Notes under the pieces: generated by a model
What the model was told of the DNA's origin: nothing
The model's input: only the letters and a program-made list of their open reading frames with translations
Database searches by the model: none
NCBI GenBank assembly: GCA_018333525.1
Contig: JAGXTF010000043.1
Span: forward strand, 1 to 64,000
Length of the DNA: 64,000 nt
Direction of reading: 5' to 3'
From: Bacteroidota bacterium
GTDB taxonomy: Bacteria; Bacteroidota; Bacteroidia; NS11-12g; UBA955
Program-made: the position numbers and the translations under genes
Part shown: in pieces, positions 1-9,110 of the stretch
Numbering within the stretch: position 1 is the first letter of the stretch
Layout: the number at the start of each line of letters is the position of its first letter

Positions 1-138
1 GGTGGGGAAATTGGTGTCTTTTGCTTTCTTATTCATGGTCTACCTGCAAGCAATTATAAGCATTTTTAAAAGAATCTCTATTGAATTTGGAGATTCAGTT
101 TCTGCGATTTGTGGGTTACTTTTCCCAATTGAGCCCTG

Positions 139-2274
139 TTGTTGGCTAAATTTGCAGCATTGGGAAAGGAACTCTCATATGCTGAAAAAGTAGTACTGGC
201 AATTTTACAGGATCAGTCAAAAGGCATGATGAATGCCGGAAAAATTCGCAGCCGATTGCCGGATAATGCAAATCTGGACAATGATAAAATTTACAAAGCC
301 CTCTTATCACTTACTGCCAAAAAATTAGCAGAACAACCAACAAAAGGAAATTTCAGATTTGTTAAACCTTCTGTTTCCATGCAGGGTTTTATGGAATTCA
401 GTCGTTCCGGGGATTCCTGGGTAGTTCCGGAATCCAAAGAAATTACGGAAGACCTATACATTCCGGAAGAAATGCGCAACGGTGCTCTTCCAGGGGATTT
501 GGTTCAGGCGGAAACTATTAGTTCCAAACGCAAAACCATTGGACGCGTTACGCGGATTATAAAACGCTCTGAAAAGCCAATTGTTGGAACCATAGATATA
601 TTCGAAAATCAGGCCTGGTTGCAACCTGATAAGAAATTTATGGTACCCGAAATTCGAATTAAAAGCAAAGTTTCCAATGACGTTCATGGATATAAAGCCT
701 CAGTAAAAATTATTGAATTTGCAGGGAATCAAATTAATCCAACCGGAGAATTATTAGAGATTTTGGGAAAGGCCGGCACCAATGAGGGCGAGATGCACAG
801 CATTATTGCAGAATTTGGATTTTCAGTAAAATTTCCAGATTCTGTAATAGAAGAAACTCAATCTTTCGAAAATTATTCCATAGAAGGTAAGGAATTAAAT
901 TCCAGAAAAGACTTTCGTCAAACCCTTACCATCACTATTGATCCCGCCGATGCTAAAGATTTTGATGATGCGATTTCTTTTAGAAAAATAAGTGATAATT
1001 TATTTGAAATAGGGGTACATATCGCCGATGTTTCTCATTTTGTTCAACAGCGAACGGCCTTGGATAATGAGGCTTTGCGCAGAGGAACTTCAGTTTATCT
1101 GGCAGACAGAACCATACCCATGCTCCCTGAAATTCTGAGTAATAATTTATGTTCACTTAGGCCAAATGAAGACAAACTGGCCTTTTCTGTGATTATGGAA
1201 TTGGATGAAACTGGAACAGTTCAATCTAAATGGTTTGGCAAAACAATCATACACAGCAAAAGAAGATTCAGTTATGAAGAAGCACAGGAGCGCATTGAAA
1301 AAGGGACTGGTGATCTATGGGAGGAATTGCGTCAGTTAAACAGAATTGCAAAAAATCTCACCAAAGAACGCTTTGCAAAAGGTGCTATGTCCTTTGAAAG
1401 TGATGAAGTAAAATTTGAAATGGACCCGAATGGGAAACCATTGAAAGTATTTCTTAAAAAACGATTTGATGCGCATAAGTTAATTGAGGAATTTATGCTT
1501 TTGGCAAATAAGGAGGTGGCCCGTTTTGTTAAAACCAAACAAAAACCGGAATTGCCATTTATTTATCGCAGCCACGACAGTCCTACCAATGAAAAATTAG
1601 TTGAGTTGAGTAGGTTCTGCCAATTGTTTGGCTATAAACTGGATATTCAAAAAGAATCCAATTTCAGGCATTCTTTAAATAAGGTTTTAAAAGAAATTGA
1701 AGGAAAACCTGAAGAGGATGTGATTTTACAAATGGCTATCAGAAGCATGGCGAAAGCAATTTATACAGGGTTAAGATCCGACCACTTTGGTCTGGCTTTC
1801 GATTATTATTCCCATTTTACTTCTCCTATTCGAAGATACCCAGACTTACTTGCGCATCGTTTGTTGCACAGGTATTTAACTAATGAAACAGGCGGCTACA
1901 ATGAAATGGAAATAGAAGCCATTTCAAAACAGAGCAGTGCAACGGAACAAAAAGCAGCAGAAGCAGAAAGGGCAAGTACCAAATACAAAATGGCAGAATA
2001 TCTAAGTGAACGAATTGGTAATGTTTACGAAGCTGTTGTAAGCGGGGTTACAGAATGGGGCATATTTGCTGAAATTATAGAAAACCACTGCGAGGGAATG
2101 ATACGCATCAATGATATGCGCGGAGATAGATTTGTGTATTTGGAAAAAGAGAAAAAGGTAATGGGCATGCGCTCCAGAAAGTCTTATCATTTGGGGGATG
2201 TTATTTCCATCCGCATTAAAAATGCAAATCCCCAGCTCAGAATAATTGATTTTACCATTGCAGATAATTTTTAA
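139..2274 (+). CDS. rnr: Ribonuclease R (RNase II/RNB family 3'-5' exoribonuclease)
   Basis: A processive 3'-5' exoribonuclease that degrades structured RNA in the cytoplasm. The 711-residue product has the family order: an N-terminal winged-helix-like segment (about residues 10-70), cold-shock/OB domains, the RNB catalytic domain with the Asp-rich motif DPADAKDFDD at residues 268-277 (metal-binding Asp residues present), and a C-terminal S1 RNA-binding domain (about 625-705). No ATG precedes the conserved N-terminus. An in-frame stop lies at about 130-132, so the start must be TTG at 139 or the adjacent TTG at 142 (giving MAKFAAL). The length is normal for RNase R. The next gene begins 2 nt after the stop, so the two are almost certainly co-transcribed. 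Confident in the function, less so in the exact start. Confidence 0.95.
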   Translation: MLAKFAALGKELSYAEKVVLAILQDQSKGMMNAGKIRSRLPDNANLDNDKIYKALLSLTAKKLAEQPTKGNFRFVKPSVSMQGFMEFSRSGDSWVVPESKEITEDLYIPEEMRNGALPGDLVQAETISSKRKTIGRVTRIIKRSEKPIVGTIDIFENQAWLQPDKKFMVPEIRIKSKVSNDVHGYKASVKIIEFAGNQINPTGELLEILGKAGTNEGEMHSIIAEFGFSVKFPDSVIEETQSFENYSIEGKELNSRKDFRQTLTITIDPADAKDFDDAISFRKISDNLFEIGVHIADVSHFVQQRTALDNEALRRGTSVYLADRTIPMLPEILSNNLCSLRPNEDKLAFSVIMELDETGTVQSKWFGKTIIHSKRRFSYEEAQERIEKGTGDLWEELRQLNRIAKNLTKERFAKGAMSFESDEVKFEMDPNGKPLKVFLKKRFDAHKLIEEFMLLANKEVARFVKTKQKPELPFIYRSHDSPTNEKLVELSRFCQLFGYKLDIQKESNFRHSLNKVLKEIEGKPEEDVILQMAIRSMAKAIYTGLRSDHFGLAFDYYSHFTSPIRRYPDLLAHRLLHRYLTNETGGYNEMEIEAISKQSSATEQKAAEAERASTKYKMAEYLSERIGNVYEAVVSGVTEWGIFAEIIENHCEGMIRINDMRGDRFVYLEKEKKVMGMRSRKSYHLGDVISIRIKNANPQLRIIDFTIADNF

Positions 2275-2276
2275 AA

Positions 2277-3230
2277 ATGGATAGCGCTAAATTTTTAGCC
2301 GGGCAATTCGAAAAATATCTACAGGAGAATTTACCCGAAGGCAAACCGGATAATTTATATGCTCCAATCAGATATATTCTTAATCTGGGCGGAAAGCGTA
2401 CAAGACCTTTGTTGTGCATACTTTCAACAGAAGCAGCTGGAGCACAACCTGAAGAAGCGTTTCAATTGGCATATGCACTGGAGGTATTTCATAATTTCAG
2501 TTTGGTACATGACGATATTATGGACCAGGCCACCATGCGCAGAGGCCAATCCACTGTTCATATGAAATGGAATAGCCCAACTGCAATCCTAGCCGGAGAT
2601 AATATGTTGGTCTATTGTTACAGTTTGCTTATGGATTTGCGCCATCCCAAAAAGCAGGAAATTCTGGATTTGTTTAACAGGGTAGCCCGAGAAGTGTGCG
2701 AAGGCCAACAGATGGATATGGATTTTGCATCCAATGATAATGTGAAGATTTCCGAGTACATGGAAATGATACGTTTAAAGACGGCAGTTTTACTTGGATG
2801 TTGCAGTGCCGGAGGTGCTTTATTGGCAAATTCAGATAAAGAAAGAACTGCCCTTTATTACCAATTTGCCGAAAACTTGGGAATTGCTTTCCAACTTATG
2901 GATGATTATCTGGATACATTTGGCGATTCTAAAAAAACAGGTAAAAAGCAGGGTGGTGATATTGCTGAAGGGAAAAAAACGTGGTTGTATTTGCGGGCAC
3001 AGGAATCAGGTCTGAATATGAAACAAATTTACTCGGAAGAAAACGTAGAGACTCGCATTCAAAATGCAACGGAACTATATGCGAAATACCATCTGGATAA
3101 AGAGCTTCTTAAGTTAGCGCGGGAATATCACGATACTTCACTGCAATGTTTGGAAGAATTAAGGAATCTGGGCGAAAATACAGAATCTTTGAAAATCCTG
3201 ATGGACTCCCTGATTTCCCGATCGCATTAA
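2277..3230 (+). CDS. Polyprenyl (geranylgeranyl/farnesyl-type) diphosphate synthase
   Basis: A trans-isoprenyl diphosphate synthase that extends allylic diphosphates with isopentenyl diphosphate, supplying quinone side chains, carotenoids or the undecaprenyl precursor. The 317-residue protein has both Asp-rich metal-binding motifs: the first, DDIMD, at residues 79-83 and the second, DDYLD, at 209-213, followed by a K-K-x-G-K-x-x-G-G-D segment typical of the family. The N-terminal GGKRTRP substrate-binding motif is also present. Product chain length cannot be decided from sequence alone. It starts with ATG 2 nt after the RNase R stop, and its stop codon overlaps by 4 nt the stop of the convergent gene on the other strand (3227-3230). 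Family assignment is firm, and no gene symbol is given because ispA, ispB and crtE-like members cannot be told apart here. Confidence 0.93.
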   Translation: MDSAKFLAGQFEKYLQENLPEGKPDNLYAPIRYILNLGGKRTRPLLCILSTEAAGAQPEEAFQLAYALEVFHNFSLVHDDIMDQATMRRGQSTVHMKWNSPTAILAGDNMLVYCYSLLMDLRHPKKQEILDLFNRVAREVCEGQQMDMDFASNDNVKISEYMEMIRLKTAVLLGCCSAGGALLANSDKERTALYYQFAENLGIAFQLMDDYLDTFGDSKKTGKKQGGDIAEGKKTWLYLRAQESGLNMKQIYSEENVETRIQNATELYAKYHLDKELLKLAREYHDTSLQCLEELRNLGENTESLKILMDSLISRSH

Positions 3231-6200
3231 TGCAATAAAGTTACAGTACCTGTAATCTTATAGGTTTTGGAATCCCAACCGGTAAAGGTCACATACCAGG
3301 CAAAAACGCCATCTTCCGTTTGAATATCACGAACAAATCCATCCCATTGGCTGTATTTGTCTGTAGATTCCCAAACCTTTTGCCCCCAGCGGTTGTATAC
3401 GCGCATTTGATAATCTTTAACAAAAACAGGAACTGTACCCCAAACATCATTGAGATTGTCTCCGTTAATGGTAATGCCACTGGGTACGTATACTTCAGGT
3501 GGTTGAAACAGATAAATCCAATTGCTTTGGCTCGAATCCGGCTCTCGCGGTTGGGCTTTGATGTATTCGACAGCTGTAACCCGATACCAATAACCACCCC
3601 AGTCAAAATCCAGTTTATCGTCTCTGTGCATTAAAACACTTGTGGTTGTTGCTATGGAGGTCCATGGATAATTTTTGTATTGTCTTTCTAAAATCCACCT
3701 GTTAACTCCATTCTGCCAACTCTCGTAATCCTGCCAGTTCAGATCAAAATAATACTGCGGCTTTCCGGTTGCATTTCCCTGAATTACAATATTGCAGCCC
3801 TCGTTGCTTAACGTGCTGATATGGCCACAATTGTCGCTAACCAGAATCCGATAGCAATTGGAAACCGCATCGACATCAAACGATGTATCCAGGAATACGG
3901 TGTCTTTTGTATATTTCACAGGTACATTCCCGGCATTTTGTCCGCGAGGATACCTGTAAACTTCAAACTCTTTAAAATCCGGTTCTTCGCTGCTTTCCCA
4001 TTCCACTCTTACGCGTTTGTCAAAATCCACTGTGGCGAATTTCACCCTGACATCGCGGATAGGATCGGTAAGTTCCCGTATGGTACAGAATTTCTTAATG
4101 GAAGGAACCATTACACCACAGGTATTATAACCTTCCATGTAATAACAATAGTTTTCAGTTTCAGGATTTGAAACTCCTATATCCGTAAAGCTACCATCCA
4201 GGGTGTTATTTACAGTATCCAAAATCTTAATGCTATTGTCCGGATCGACCCTTTTCAATAAAAAATGGCTGAAGAATCTGGAGTCCTGAGTGGTGGAAGG
4301 CCAGGCGATTTTCAGGTTGCCAGTTGCCCTGTCGTAACTCACACAAACATTATCCGGTGGCGTTACTTTGGGCGGTTCCGTAACCAATATTTTAAATAAT
4401 GCATAAGTGGTGTCTGCTTTTGGACAACCCTTATCATACAGCATTACTTTAAAATATATAGTGTCTTTGGACCAGCTCTTACAGGTTGTTTGCCAGTAAA
4501 CCCGAACAGAGGCGGACCCGATTCCAAAATAAGAGTAAATTTCAGGGGTATCGTTACCTAAAATTCCTCCATTATTCAATCTAAATACTTTCGCATCTAC
4601 GGGATCCTGAGGATCAGGATCTATACCTAAGCGGGTGAAATCTACGATATCCGTTGCAACCACCTGAATAAATGTATCCCGCATTACCGGTTTCTTATTT
4701 AGATTTTCAAAATCAATTTTAAATAGAGCGTTGTTACAATTTTCACTGTTATTGGTTCTGCTGTATGCACCCGGTGTTGTTGGAAATAAATTATTGGCAC
4801 CGCATCCTGCACAAACAGCCTGATAAATAATTCCTTTTTTATCAAAGCGGCTCGTACCACCATCTACATGTTCATGTGCATCCTTGGTTAAACTCGAAAT
4901 TCCACCAAAGTAAGTCGAGTATAAAAGGGTGTACATGTTTTTCGCGAAAATGGCGATATAAAAATCACTGCCATCGGTTGTTTTTTGAAACGCGTCGGCA
5001 GTTATGGGTAAATTATTTGTAGTACCAGTATTCTGATGTGTCTTTTTACCGTTTTTATCATATAAATGACCATTAACCTCCCCACCCCATCCACTTACAA
5101 ATATTCTCTCGCACTGGTCCACCAGAAATGCAGATGGCGAAATATTCGGTCTGTTGTCATTTCCCCCAAACGATGTACTCAATGTAATCGCTGTTAAACC
5201 TGTATCCAACCTGAATATAAACTGCCCTGTTTCTTTTTGATAAAACGGAGAATTCAATTGCCCAACAGCACCTTCAGTTTGACCATATAAATATGGATTG
5301 CCTGAATTATCTGTCTGAACGAAATAGGCCTGTTCATATTCTTTTGTTCCAACATAGCTCGCCGAGAGCATATTGCCATTGGTTTTATTGAATCTGCAGA
5401 TGATTCCATCTGAAAGTCCACCCAAATAGGAATTTTGAAATTTCGGAAAGGAATTGGGTAAATCTGTACTTGTTGTCCCTCCACTGGTATAAATGTCCCC
5501 ACTTTTACCGAATGCCACACCGTAAAACGCATCGTAGCCTGATTTTCCAACCAATTGGGCCCAATTAAGAGTAGTAAGATCCGATGACAAGGAAAAAAGA
5601 CAACCATCTTCCTTACCACCAAACCAACCTGAATTATTAGATCTGGGAAAATTGATGCTATAGGTGGTGCCGCTCACATATACTGCATTACCATCGGTAA
5701 TAATTTCACCGCGAAACTCATCTGCATAATTGTATAATAATGGGAAATCGTTTATGGGAAATGCCTCCCGATCCGCACCTACTGCATCCAAACCCGAACC
5801 GCCAATATAAGTGGAAGCTAAAAGTTGTTTTCCATCCGGTGATATTTTGGAAATGAAGAAATCGTAATCTCCGGAATTTGAATTTTTGTAACACCCTCCG
5901 GTAACAGGAAAATTACTGCTTCTTGTGGAACCCATTACATATAAATCACCGGTAGCAGTTGTAACCATGGAATGTGGTTGTTCATTATTGTTACCACCCA
6001 GATAAGTGCCGAACAATAATTTTTTACCATCCGGACTAAACTTTAAAATAGCAGCATCTCTTCCATCACCATAGCCCAAATTTTCCTTGGTACCACCACC
6101 AAAACTGGTCTGAAACGCACCTAAGCTAAGGGGCAAACCAGGACCAAAAACCGTACCTCCGGCATATCCATTTCCAAGATCGTCGTATGTTCCGGTACAA

Positions 6201-6922
6201 CCGAAATTATCTGCCTTAGATCCGGAATAAGTACTGAATTCCAAAACAGGGTCAATAATGATTCTGGAATGTGAAATTCCCTTGTTCAAAGAGAGATTAA
6301 ATGTTAGCTCATTATTTATAAGTCGGTATGAGGAAGTTATTGGTGTTTTTTGGCCATTTACCTCTTCATAAACCAATGGAATGCTTTCTGAAAGGTTCTG
6401 AACTGATGTGTAAATATTCACTCTATCGTTGGTGACCGATATGTCGTTCACCCCGATATATTGCATCCGGATGGCAGCTATATCAGCCCCGGGCGCGCAT
6501 TCCAGATTATATTTCAATGTATTTCCATCACTAAACAACCGAAGATCTATTCCGGGATAAAGCTCTTTTACAAGCAATTCATCAGTGGGATGAATTTCGC
6601 TCGCCCATTTGGAAGCATCGTTTCCATAGAAATAATTATAATAAACTTCGGCTTTAATGCCGGAAGCCTGAATATTTTTGAAACTTCCCTCTTTAAAATG
6701 AAGGTAAAAAGCATGTCTTTGCAAGGTTAAAGTGTTTAAACCCCTGTCATGCATTTTTGCCGCAGCATTGGCATCCCACAGAGAAAACAGAATTCCTGAA
6801 TCCGTAAGCCAGATATGTCCATTTGACATTTCTGCCCTATAAAAGGCTTTGGAGCCCCACTGGCCTTTGTTTTGAATGAATTGTACCTGGGCCTGTGAGT
6901 GCAGAAATGTGCCAAATATCAA
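3227..6922 (-). CDS. Secreted SBBP-type beta-propeller protein with type B T9SS (gliding-motility-associated) C-terminal domain
   Basis: A large exported protein (1231 residues from this start). The N-terminal part matches the secreted domain that begins with an F-I-x-N-K-G-Q-W motif and precedes SBBP repeats in many Bacteroidota. Residues about 220-760 contain repeated stretches such as YLGG, STYIGG and TYFGG that mark SBBP/seven-bladed-propeller repeats. Fibronectin-like segments follow. The last 90 residues are a CHU_C/TIGR04131 domain (VYVPSGITINGDNLND...VYNRWGQKVWES...DGVFAWYV), the type B sorting signal of T9SS. Function is probably cell-surface adhesion or polymer binding; this is an inference. 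The start is uncertain. TTG at 6922 leaves only a short hydrophobic leader ending HSQA; the frame is open up to a non-canonical ATT at 7012, which would give a fuller signal peptide. It is convergent with the prenyl synthase. Confidence 0.85.
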   Translation of the reverse strand: MIFGTFLHSQAQVQFIQNKGQWGSKAFYRAEMSNGHIWLTDSGILFSLWDANAAAKMHDRGLNTLTLQRHAFYLHFKEGSFKNIQASGIKAEVYYNYFYGNDASKWASEIHPTDELLVKELYPGIDLRLFSDGNTLKYNLECAPGADIAAIRMQYIGVNDISVTNDRVNIYTSVQNLSESIPLVYEEVNGQKTPITSSYRLINNELTFNLSLNKGISHSRIIIDPVLEFSTYSGSKADNFGCTGTYDDLGNGYAGGTVFGPGLPLSLGAFQTSFGGGTKENLGYGDGRDAAILKFSPDGKKLLFGTYLGGNNNEQPHSMVTTATGDLYVMGSTRSSNFPVTGGCYKNSNSGDYDFFISKISPDGKQLLASTYIGGSGLDAVGADREAFPINDFPLLYNYADEFRGEIITDGNAVYVSGTTYSINFPRSNNSGWFGGKEDGCLFSLSSDLTTLNWAQLVGKSGYDAFYGVAFGKSGDIYTSGGTTSTDLPNSFPKFQNSYLGGLSDGIICRFNKTNGNMLSASYVGTKEYEQAYFVQTDNSGNPYLYGQTEGAVGQLNSPFYQKETGQFIFRLDTGLTAITLSTSFGGNDNRPNISPSAFLVDQCERIFVSGWGGEVNGHLYDKNGKKTHQNTGTTNNLPITADAFQKTTDGSDFYIAIFAKNMYTLLYSTYFGGISSLTKDAHEHVDGGTSRFDKKGIIYQAVCAGCGANNLFPTTPGAYSRTNNSENCNNALFKIDFENLNKKPVMRDTFIQVVATDIVDFTRLGIDPDPQDPVDAKVFRLNNGGILGNDTPEIYSYFGIGSASVRVYWQTTCKSWSKDTIYFKVMLYDKGCPKADTTYALFKILVTEPPKVTPPDNVCVSYDRATGNLKIAWPSTTQDSRFFSHFLLKRVDPDNSIKILDTVNNTLDGSFTDIGVSNPETENYCYYMEGYNTCGVMVPSIKKFCTIRELTDPIRDVRVKFATVDFDKRVRVEWESSEEPDFKEFEVYRYPRGQNAGNVPVKYTKDTVFLDTSFDVDAVSNCYRILVSDNCGHISTLSNEGCNIVIQGNATGKPQYYFDLNWQDYESWQNGVNRWILERQYKNYPWTSIATTTSVLMHRDDKLDFDWGGYWYRVTAVEYIKAQPREPDSSQSNWIYLFQPPEVYVPSGITINGDNLNDVWGTVPVFVKDYQMRVYNRWGQKVWESTDKYSQWDGFVRDIQTEDGVFAWYVTFTGWDSKTYKITGTVTLLH

Positions 6923-7058
6923 GGCAAAAAAAGTATAAGCGGTATTGGCAGACCGAAAAAAGAAGGAAATGATATGAAGAAAAACCCTGCCTATTATTTT
7001 GATAGACGCAATTTACGCAGAATTGTTGTTCCACTCTGTAAATTTTGCCTCATAAAAT

Positions 7059-7997
7059 GTGGAGATTTGCGGCGAATTGGAAAAGAAAAAACTTAGAATT
7101 GTATTTTTTGGAACTCCTGAATTTGCCGCATTTAGTCTGGAAAAACTTCTAACAACAGACCATGAAATTGTTGCTGTTGTTACAGCTCCGGATAAACCGG
7201 CAGGCAGGGGATTGAAACTCCAAACTACTGCCGTAAAGAAGGTGGCGGAGGCAAATGCATTATACATACTACAACCAAAGAATCTTAAAGATGCTTCTTT
7301 TCAAAATGAAATCCGGGAATTAAAAGCGGATCTGGGAATAGTGATCGCATTCCGAATGCTTCCCGAGGCAGTTTGGAGTACCCCGGCGCTTGGTACATTT
7401 AATTTACATGCTTCGCTTTTACCACAATATCGCGGAGCTGCGCCCATCAATCATGCAATAATAAATGGGGAAACAGAAACCGGAATAACCACCTTTTTTC
7501 TTAAACATGAAATAGATACCGGGGATATCATTAAGCAAAAGCGTGTCGCCATATTGGATGAAGAAGATGCAGGCTCGCTACACGACAAATTGATGAAAAA
7601 TGGGGCAGAACTCGTTTTAGAAACTCTGGAAGAGATTGCTACCAGTAGTTGGAAAGAGACACCTCAACCGGGAAATATGCCATTAAAATCCGCGCCTAAA
7701 TTGAATCGCCATTTTTGTGAATTACAAGTAGAACTGGACAGAATTTCCATGCACAATAAGATACGGGGACTATGTCCATATCCTGGCGCCTGGATTAAAA
7801 GTGAATTTGGAGAACTGAAGATTTATAAAAGTCGGATTTCTGATTTACCGGGAGGACCCGGTACCATTACTATTCAACAGGGAAAGGTATTCCTAAAATG
7901 TGCAGACGGATATTTGGAGGTGGAGGAATTACAACCTGCTGGCAAGCCCAGGATGGATGCCAAAAGTTTTGTGAACGGACAGGCAAATAAATCCTGA
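7059..7997 (+). CDS. fmt: Methionyl-tRNA formyltransferase
   Basis: Formylates the initiator Met-tRNA using 10-formyltetrahydrofolate. The 312-residue length is typical. The N-terminal catalytic domain begins LRIVFFGTPEFA, carries the formyltransferase core FNLHASLLPQYRG (catalytic Asn and His, and the SLLPxxRG signature) and the conserved Asp in DTGDI. The C-terminal tRNA-binding domain follows (about 210-310). The displayed start is GTG at 7059; TTG at 7077 is an alternative that would place only six residues before LRIVFF. No ATG is available upstream of the conserved start. It is divergent from the large secreted protein gene, and both genes of this divergent pair lack an ATG. Function is certain. 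Confidence 0.96.
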   Translation: MEICGELEKKKLRIVFFGTPEFAAFSLEKLLTTDHEIVAVVTAPDKPAGRGLKLQTTAVKKVAEANALYILQPKNLKDASFQNEIRELKADLGIVIAFRMLPEAVWSTPALGTFNLHASLLPQYRGAAPINHAIINGETETGITTFFLKHEIDTGDIIKQKRVAILDEEDAGSLHDKLMKNGAELVLETLEEIATSSWKETPQPGNMPLKSAPKLNRHFCELQVELDRISMHNKIRGLCPYPGAWIKSEFGELKIYKSRISDLPGGPGTITIQQGKVFLKCADGYLEVEELQPAGKPRMDAKSFVNGQANKS

Positions 7998-8172
7998 AAC
8001 AAAACTGTAAATTCAAAATTTTATTTAATTTTTCTGACAAAAACTTGTTTTTGTGCGATGGGTTTTGTTACTTGCATTTTACAAACCCTCGAAAAACACG
8101 CCTATCGATCCTAAAATTACCTAAGAAAACAAACAGTTTTCCTACTAACCACTCAATACAAAGGGGTAATTT

Positions 8173-8754
8173 ATGCAAAAGGATATCATAGCCGATGGCG
8201 TTCTTCTTAAAGTCTATTTAGAAGGCAACGAAAACGCATTAGAAACGCTTATTAAGCGCCACAAGAGCCGCATTTTTACCAGCATCCTGCTGTTGGTCAA
8301 TGATCGATATCTGGCTGAAGACATTTTTCAGGAGACATTTATCAAAGTGATTAACAGTCTGAAAAGCGGTAAGTACAAACACGAAGACAAATTTCTTCCA
8401 TGGGCATTGCGCATAGCGCGTAATCTGAGTATTGACTGCATTCGCCACCGTGGCAGAATTCCTATGATTTCAGACAATGATGGTCAGAATATCTTCGACT
8501 ATATTAAAGTAGTTCAGGATAGCTGTGAAAGAGGTATGATAGAAAAAGAAGAAAACATCAGCCTCCGTAAATTGGTTCACAGTCTTCCGGAAGAACAAAA
8601 AGAAGTGTTGATATTGCGTCATTATGCCGATTTAAGTTTTAAAGAAATTGCTGAGATCACCAACACGAACATCAACACCTGCATTGGGCGCATGCACTAT
8701 GCGTTGTTGAATTTGAGAAGAATGATCAAAAAAAATCCGGTTGTAATAAAATAA
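8173..8754 (+). CDS. RNA polymerase ECF sigma factor
   Basis: A 193-residue extracytoplasmic-function sigma-70 factor. Region 2 covers about residues 25-95, with the segment DRYLAEDIFQETFIKV and the conserved promoter-melting/-10 recognition helix ALRIARNLSIDCIRHRG. Region 4 lies at about 135-190 and includes the helix-turn-helix SFKEIAEITNTNINTCIGRM. The start is ATG at 8173. The 175-bp upstream region is gene-free. A small acidic ORF follows 44 nt downstream in the position where Bacteroidota often encode a short anti-sigma-like partner. No transmembrane anti-sigma factor is adjacent, so the signal this factor responds to is not evident. Confidence 0.92.
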   Translation: MQKDIIADGVLLKVYLEGNENALETLIKRHKSRIFTSILLLVNDRYLAEDIFQETFIKVINSLKSGKYKHEDKFLPWALRIARNLSIDCIRHRGRIPMISDNDGQNIFDYIKVVQDSCERGMIEKEENISLRKLVHSLPEEQKEVLILRHYADLSFKEIAEITNTNINTCIGRMHYALLNLRRMIKKNPVVIK

Positions 8755-8798
8755 AATCAGCTTGCTTTCGTTATTATTACTGAAAAACAATTCAGCCT

Positions 8799-9032
8799 AT
8801 GGACGAAAGCGTTACTCAACATCTGATTCTTCGTTACATTTATGGAGAGACGGGGCCTGCGGAAGATTTGAAAGTAAGAGGAATACTATCCTCAAATTCA
8901 GAAATGATGTCTTACTATAAAGATGCCATGGAAATCAAGGCCCAATTAAACGATGCAATGGAAGAACCACACCCTACCAGCGTAAGTATTATTTGTGAAC
9001 ATTCACATAACAGCCATACAGAAGCTGTCTGA
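8799..9032 (+). CDS. Small hypothetical protein downstream of ECF sigma factor
   Basis: A 77-residue soluble protein with no transmembrane segment and no signal peptide. The N-terminal part (about residues 5-55) looks helical, with a segment LRYIYGETGPAEDLKVRGIL that resembles the start of Bacteroidota anti-sigma N-terminal helices, in which a short 'YxxGE' helix is followed by acidic residues. The C-terminus holds a Cys and several His residues (CEHSHNSH), which might bind metal. It starts with ATG at 8799, 44 nt after the sigma gene, and is followed by a rho-independent terminator, so the pair probably forms one transcript. I do not recognise it as a named family; regulation of the sigma factor is an inference from position. 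Confidence 0.7.
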   Translation: MDESVTQHLILRYIYGETGPAEDLKVRGILSSNSEMMSYYKDAMEIKAQLNDAMEEPHPTSVSIICEHSHNSHTEAV

Positions 9033-9053
9033 TCGCTGAAGGACAAAAATTTC

Positions 9054-9080
9054 AACCCTGCCACAAGCAGGGTTTTTTTT
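9054..9080 (+). terminator. Rho-independent terminator after ECF sigma gene pair
   Basis: An 8-bp perfect stem (9054-9061 with 9067-9074), a 5-nt loop and a run of eight or more T at 9073-9081. It lies 21 nt after the stop of the small sigma-partner gene. Confidence 0.9.
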
Positions 9081-9110
9081 TATATCTTGCGCAGACTAAA
9101 TCATTATACT

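Noticed and set aside
2-193. Open frame of 63 codons on the plus strand at the left edge
   Set aside because: It overlaps the RNase R N-terminus in another frame, begins with GTG and has no protein-like features.
8020-8060. AT-rich hairpin after fmt as a terminator
   Set aside because: acaaaaac/gtttttgt has no GC content in the stem sufficient for a terminator, and no T run follows.
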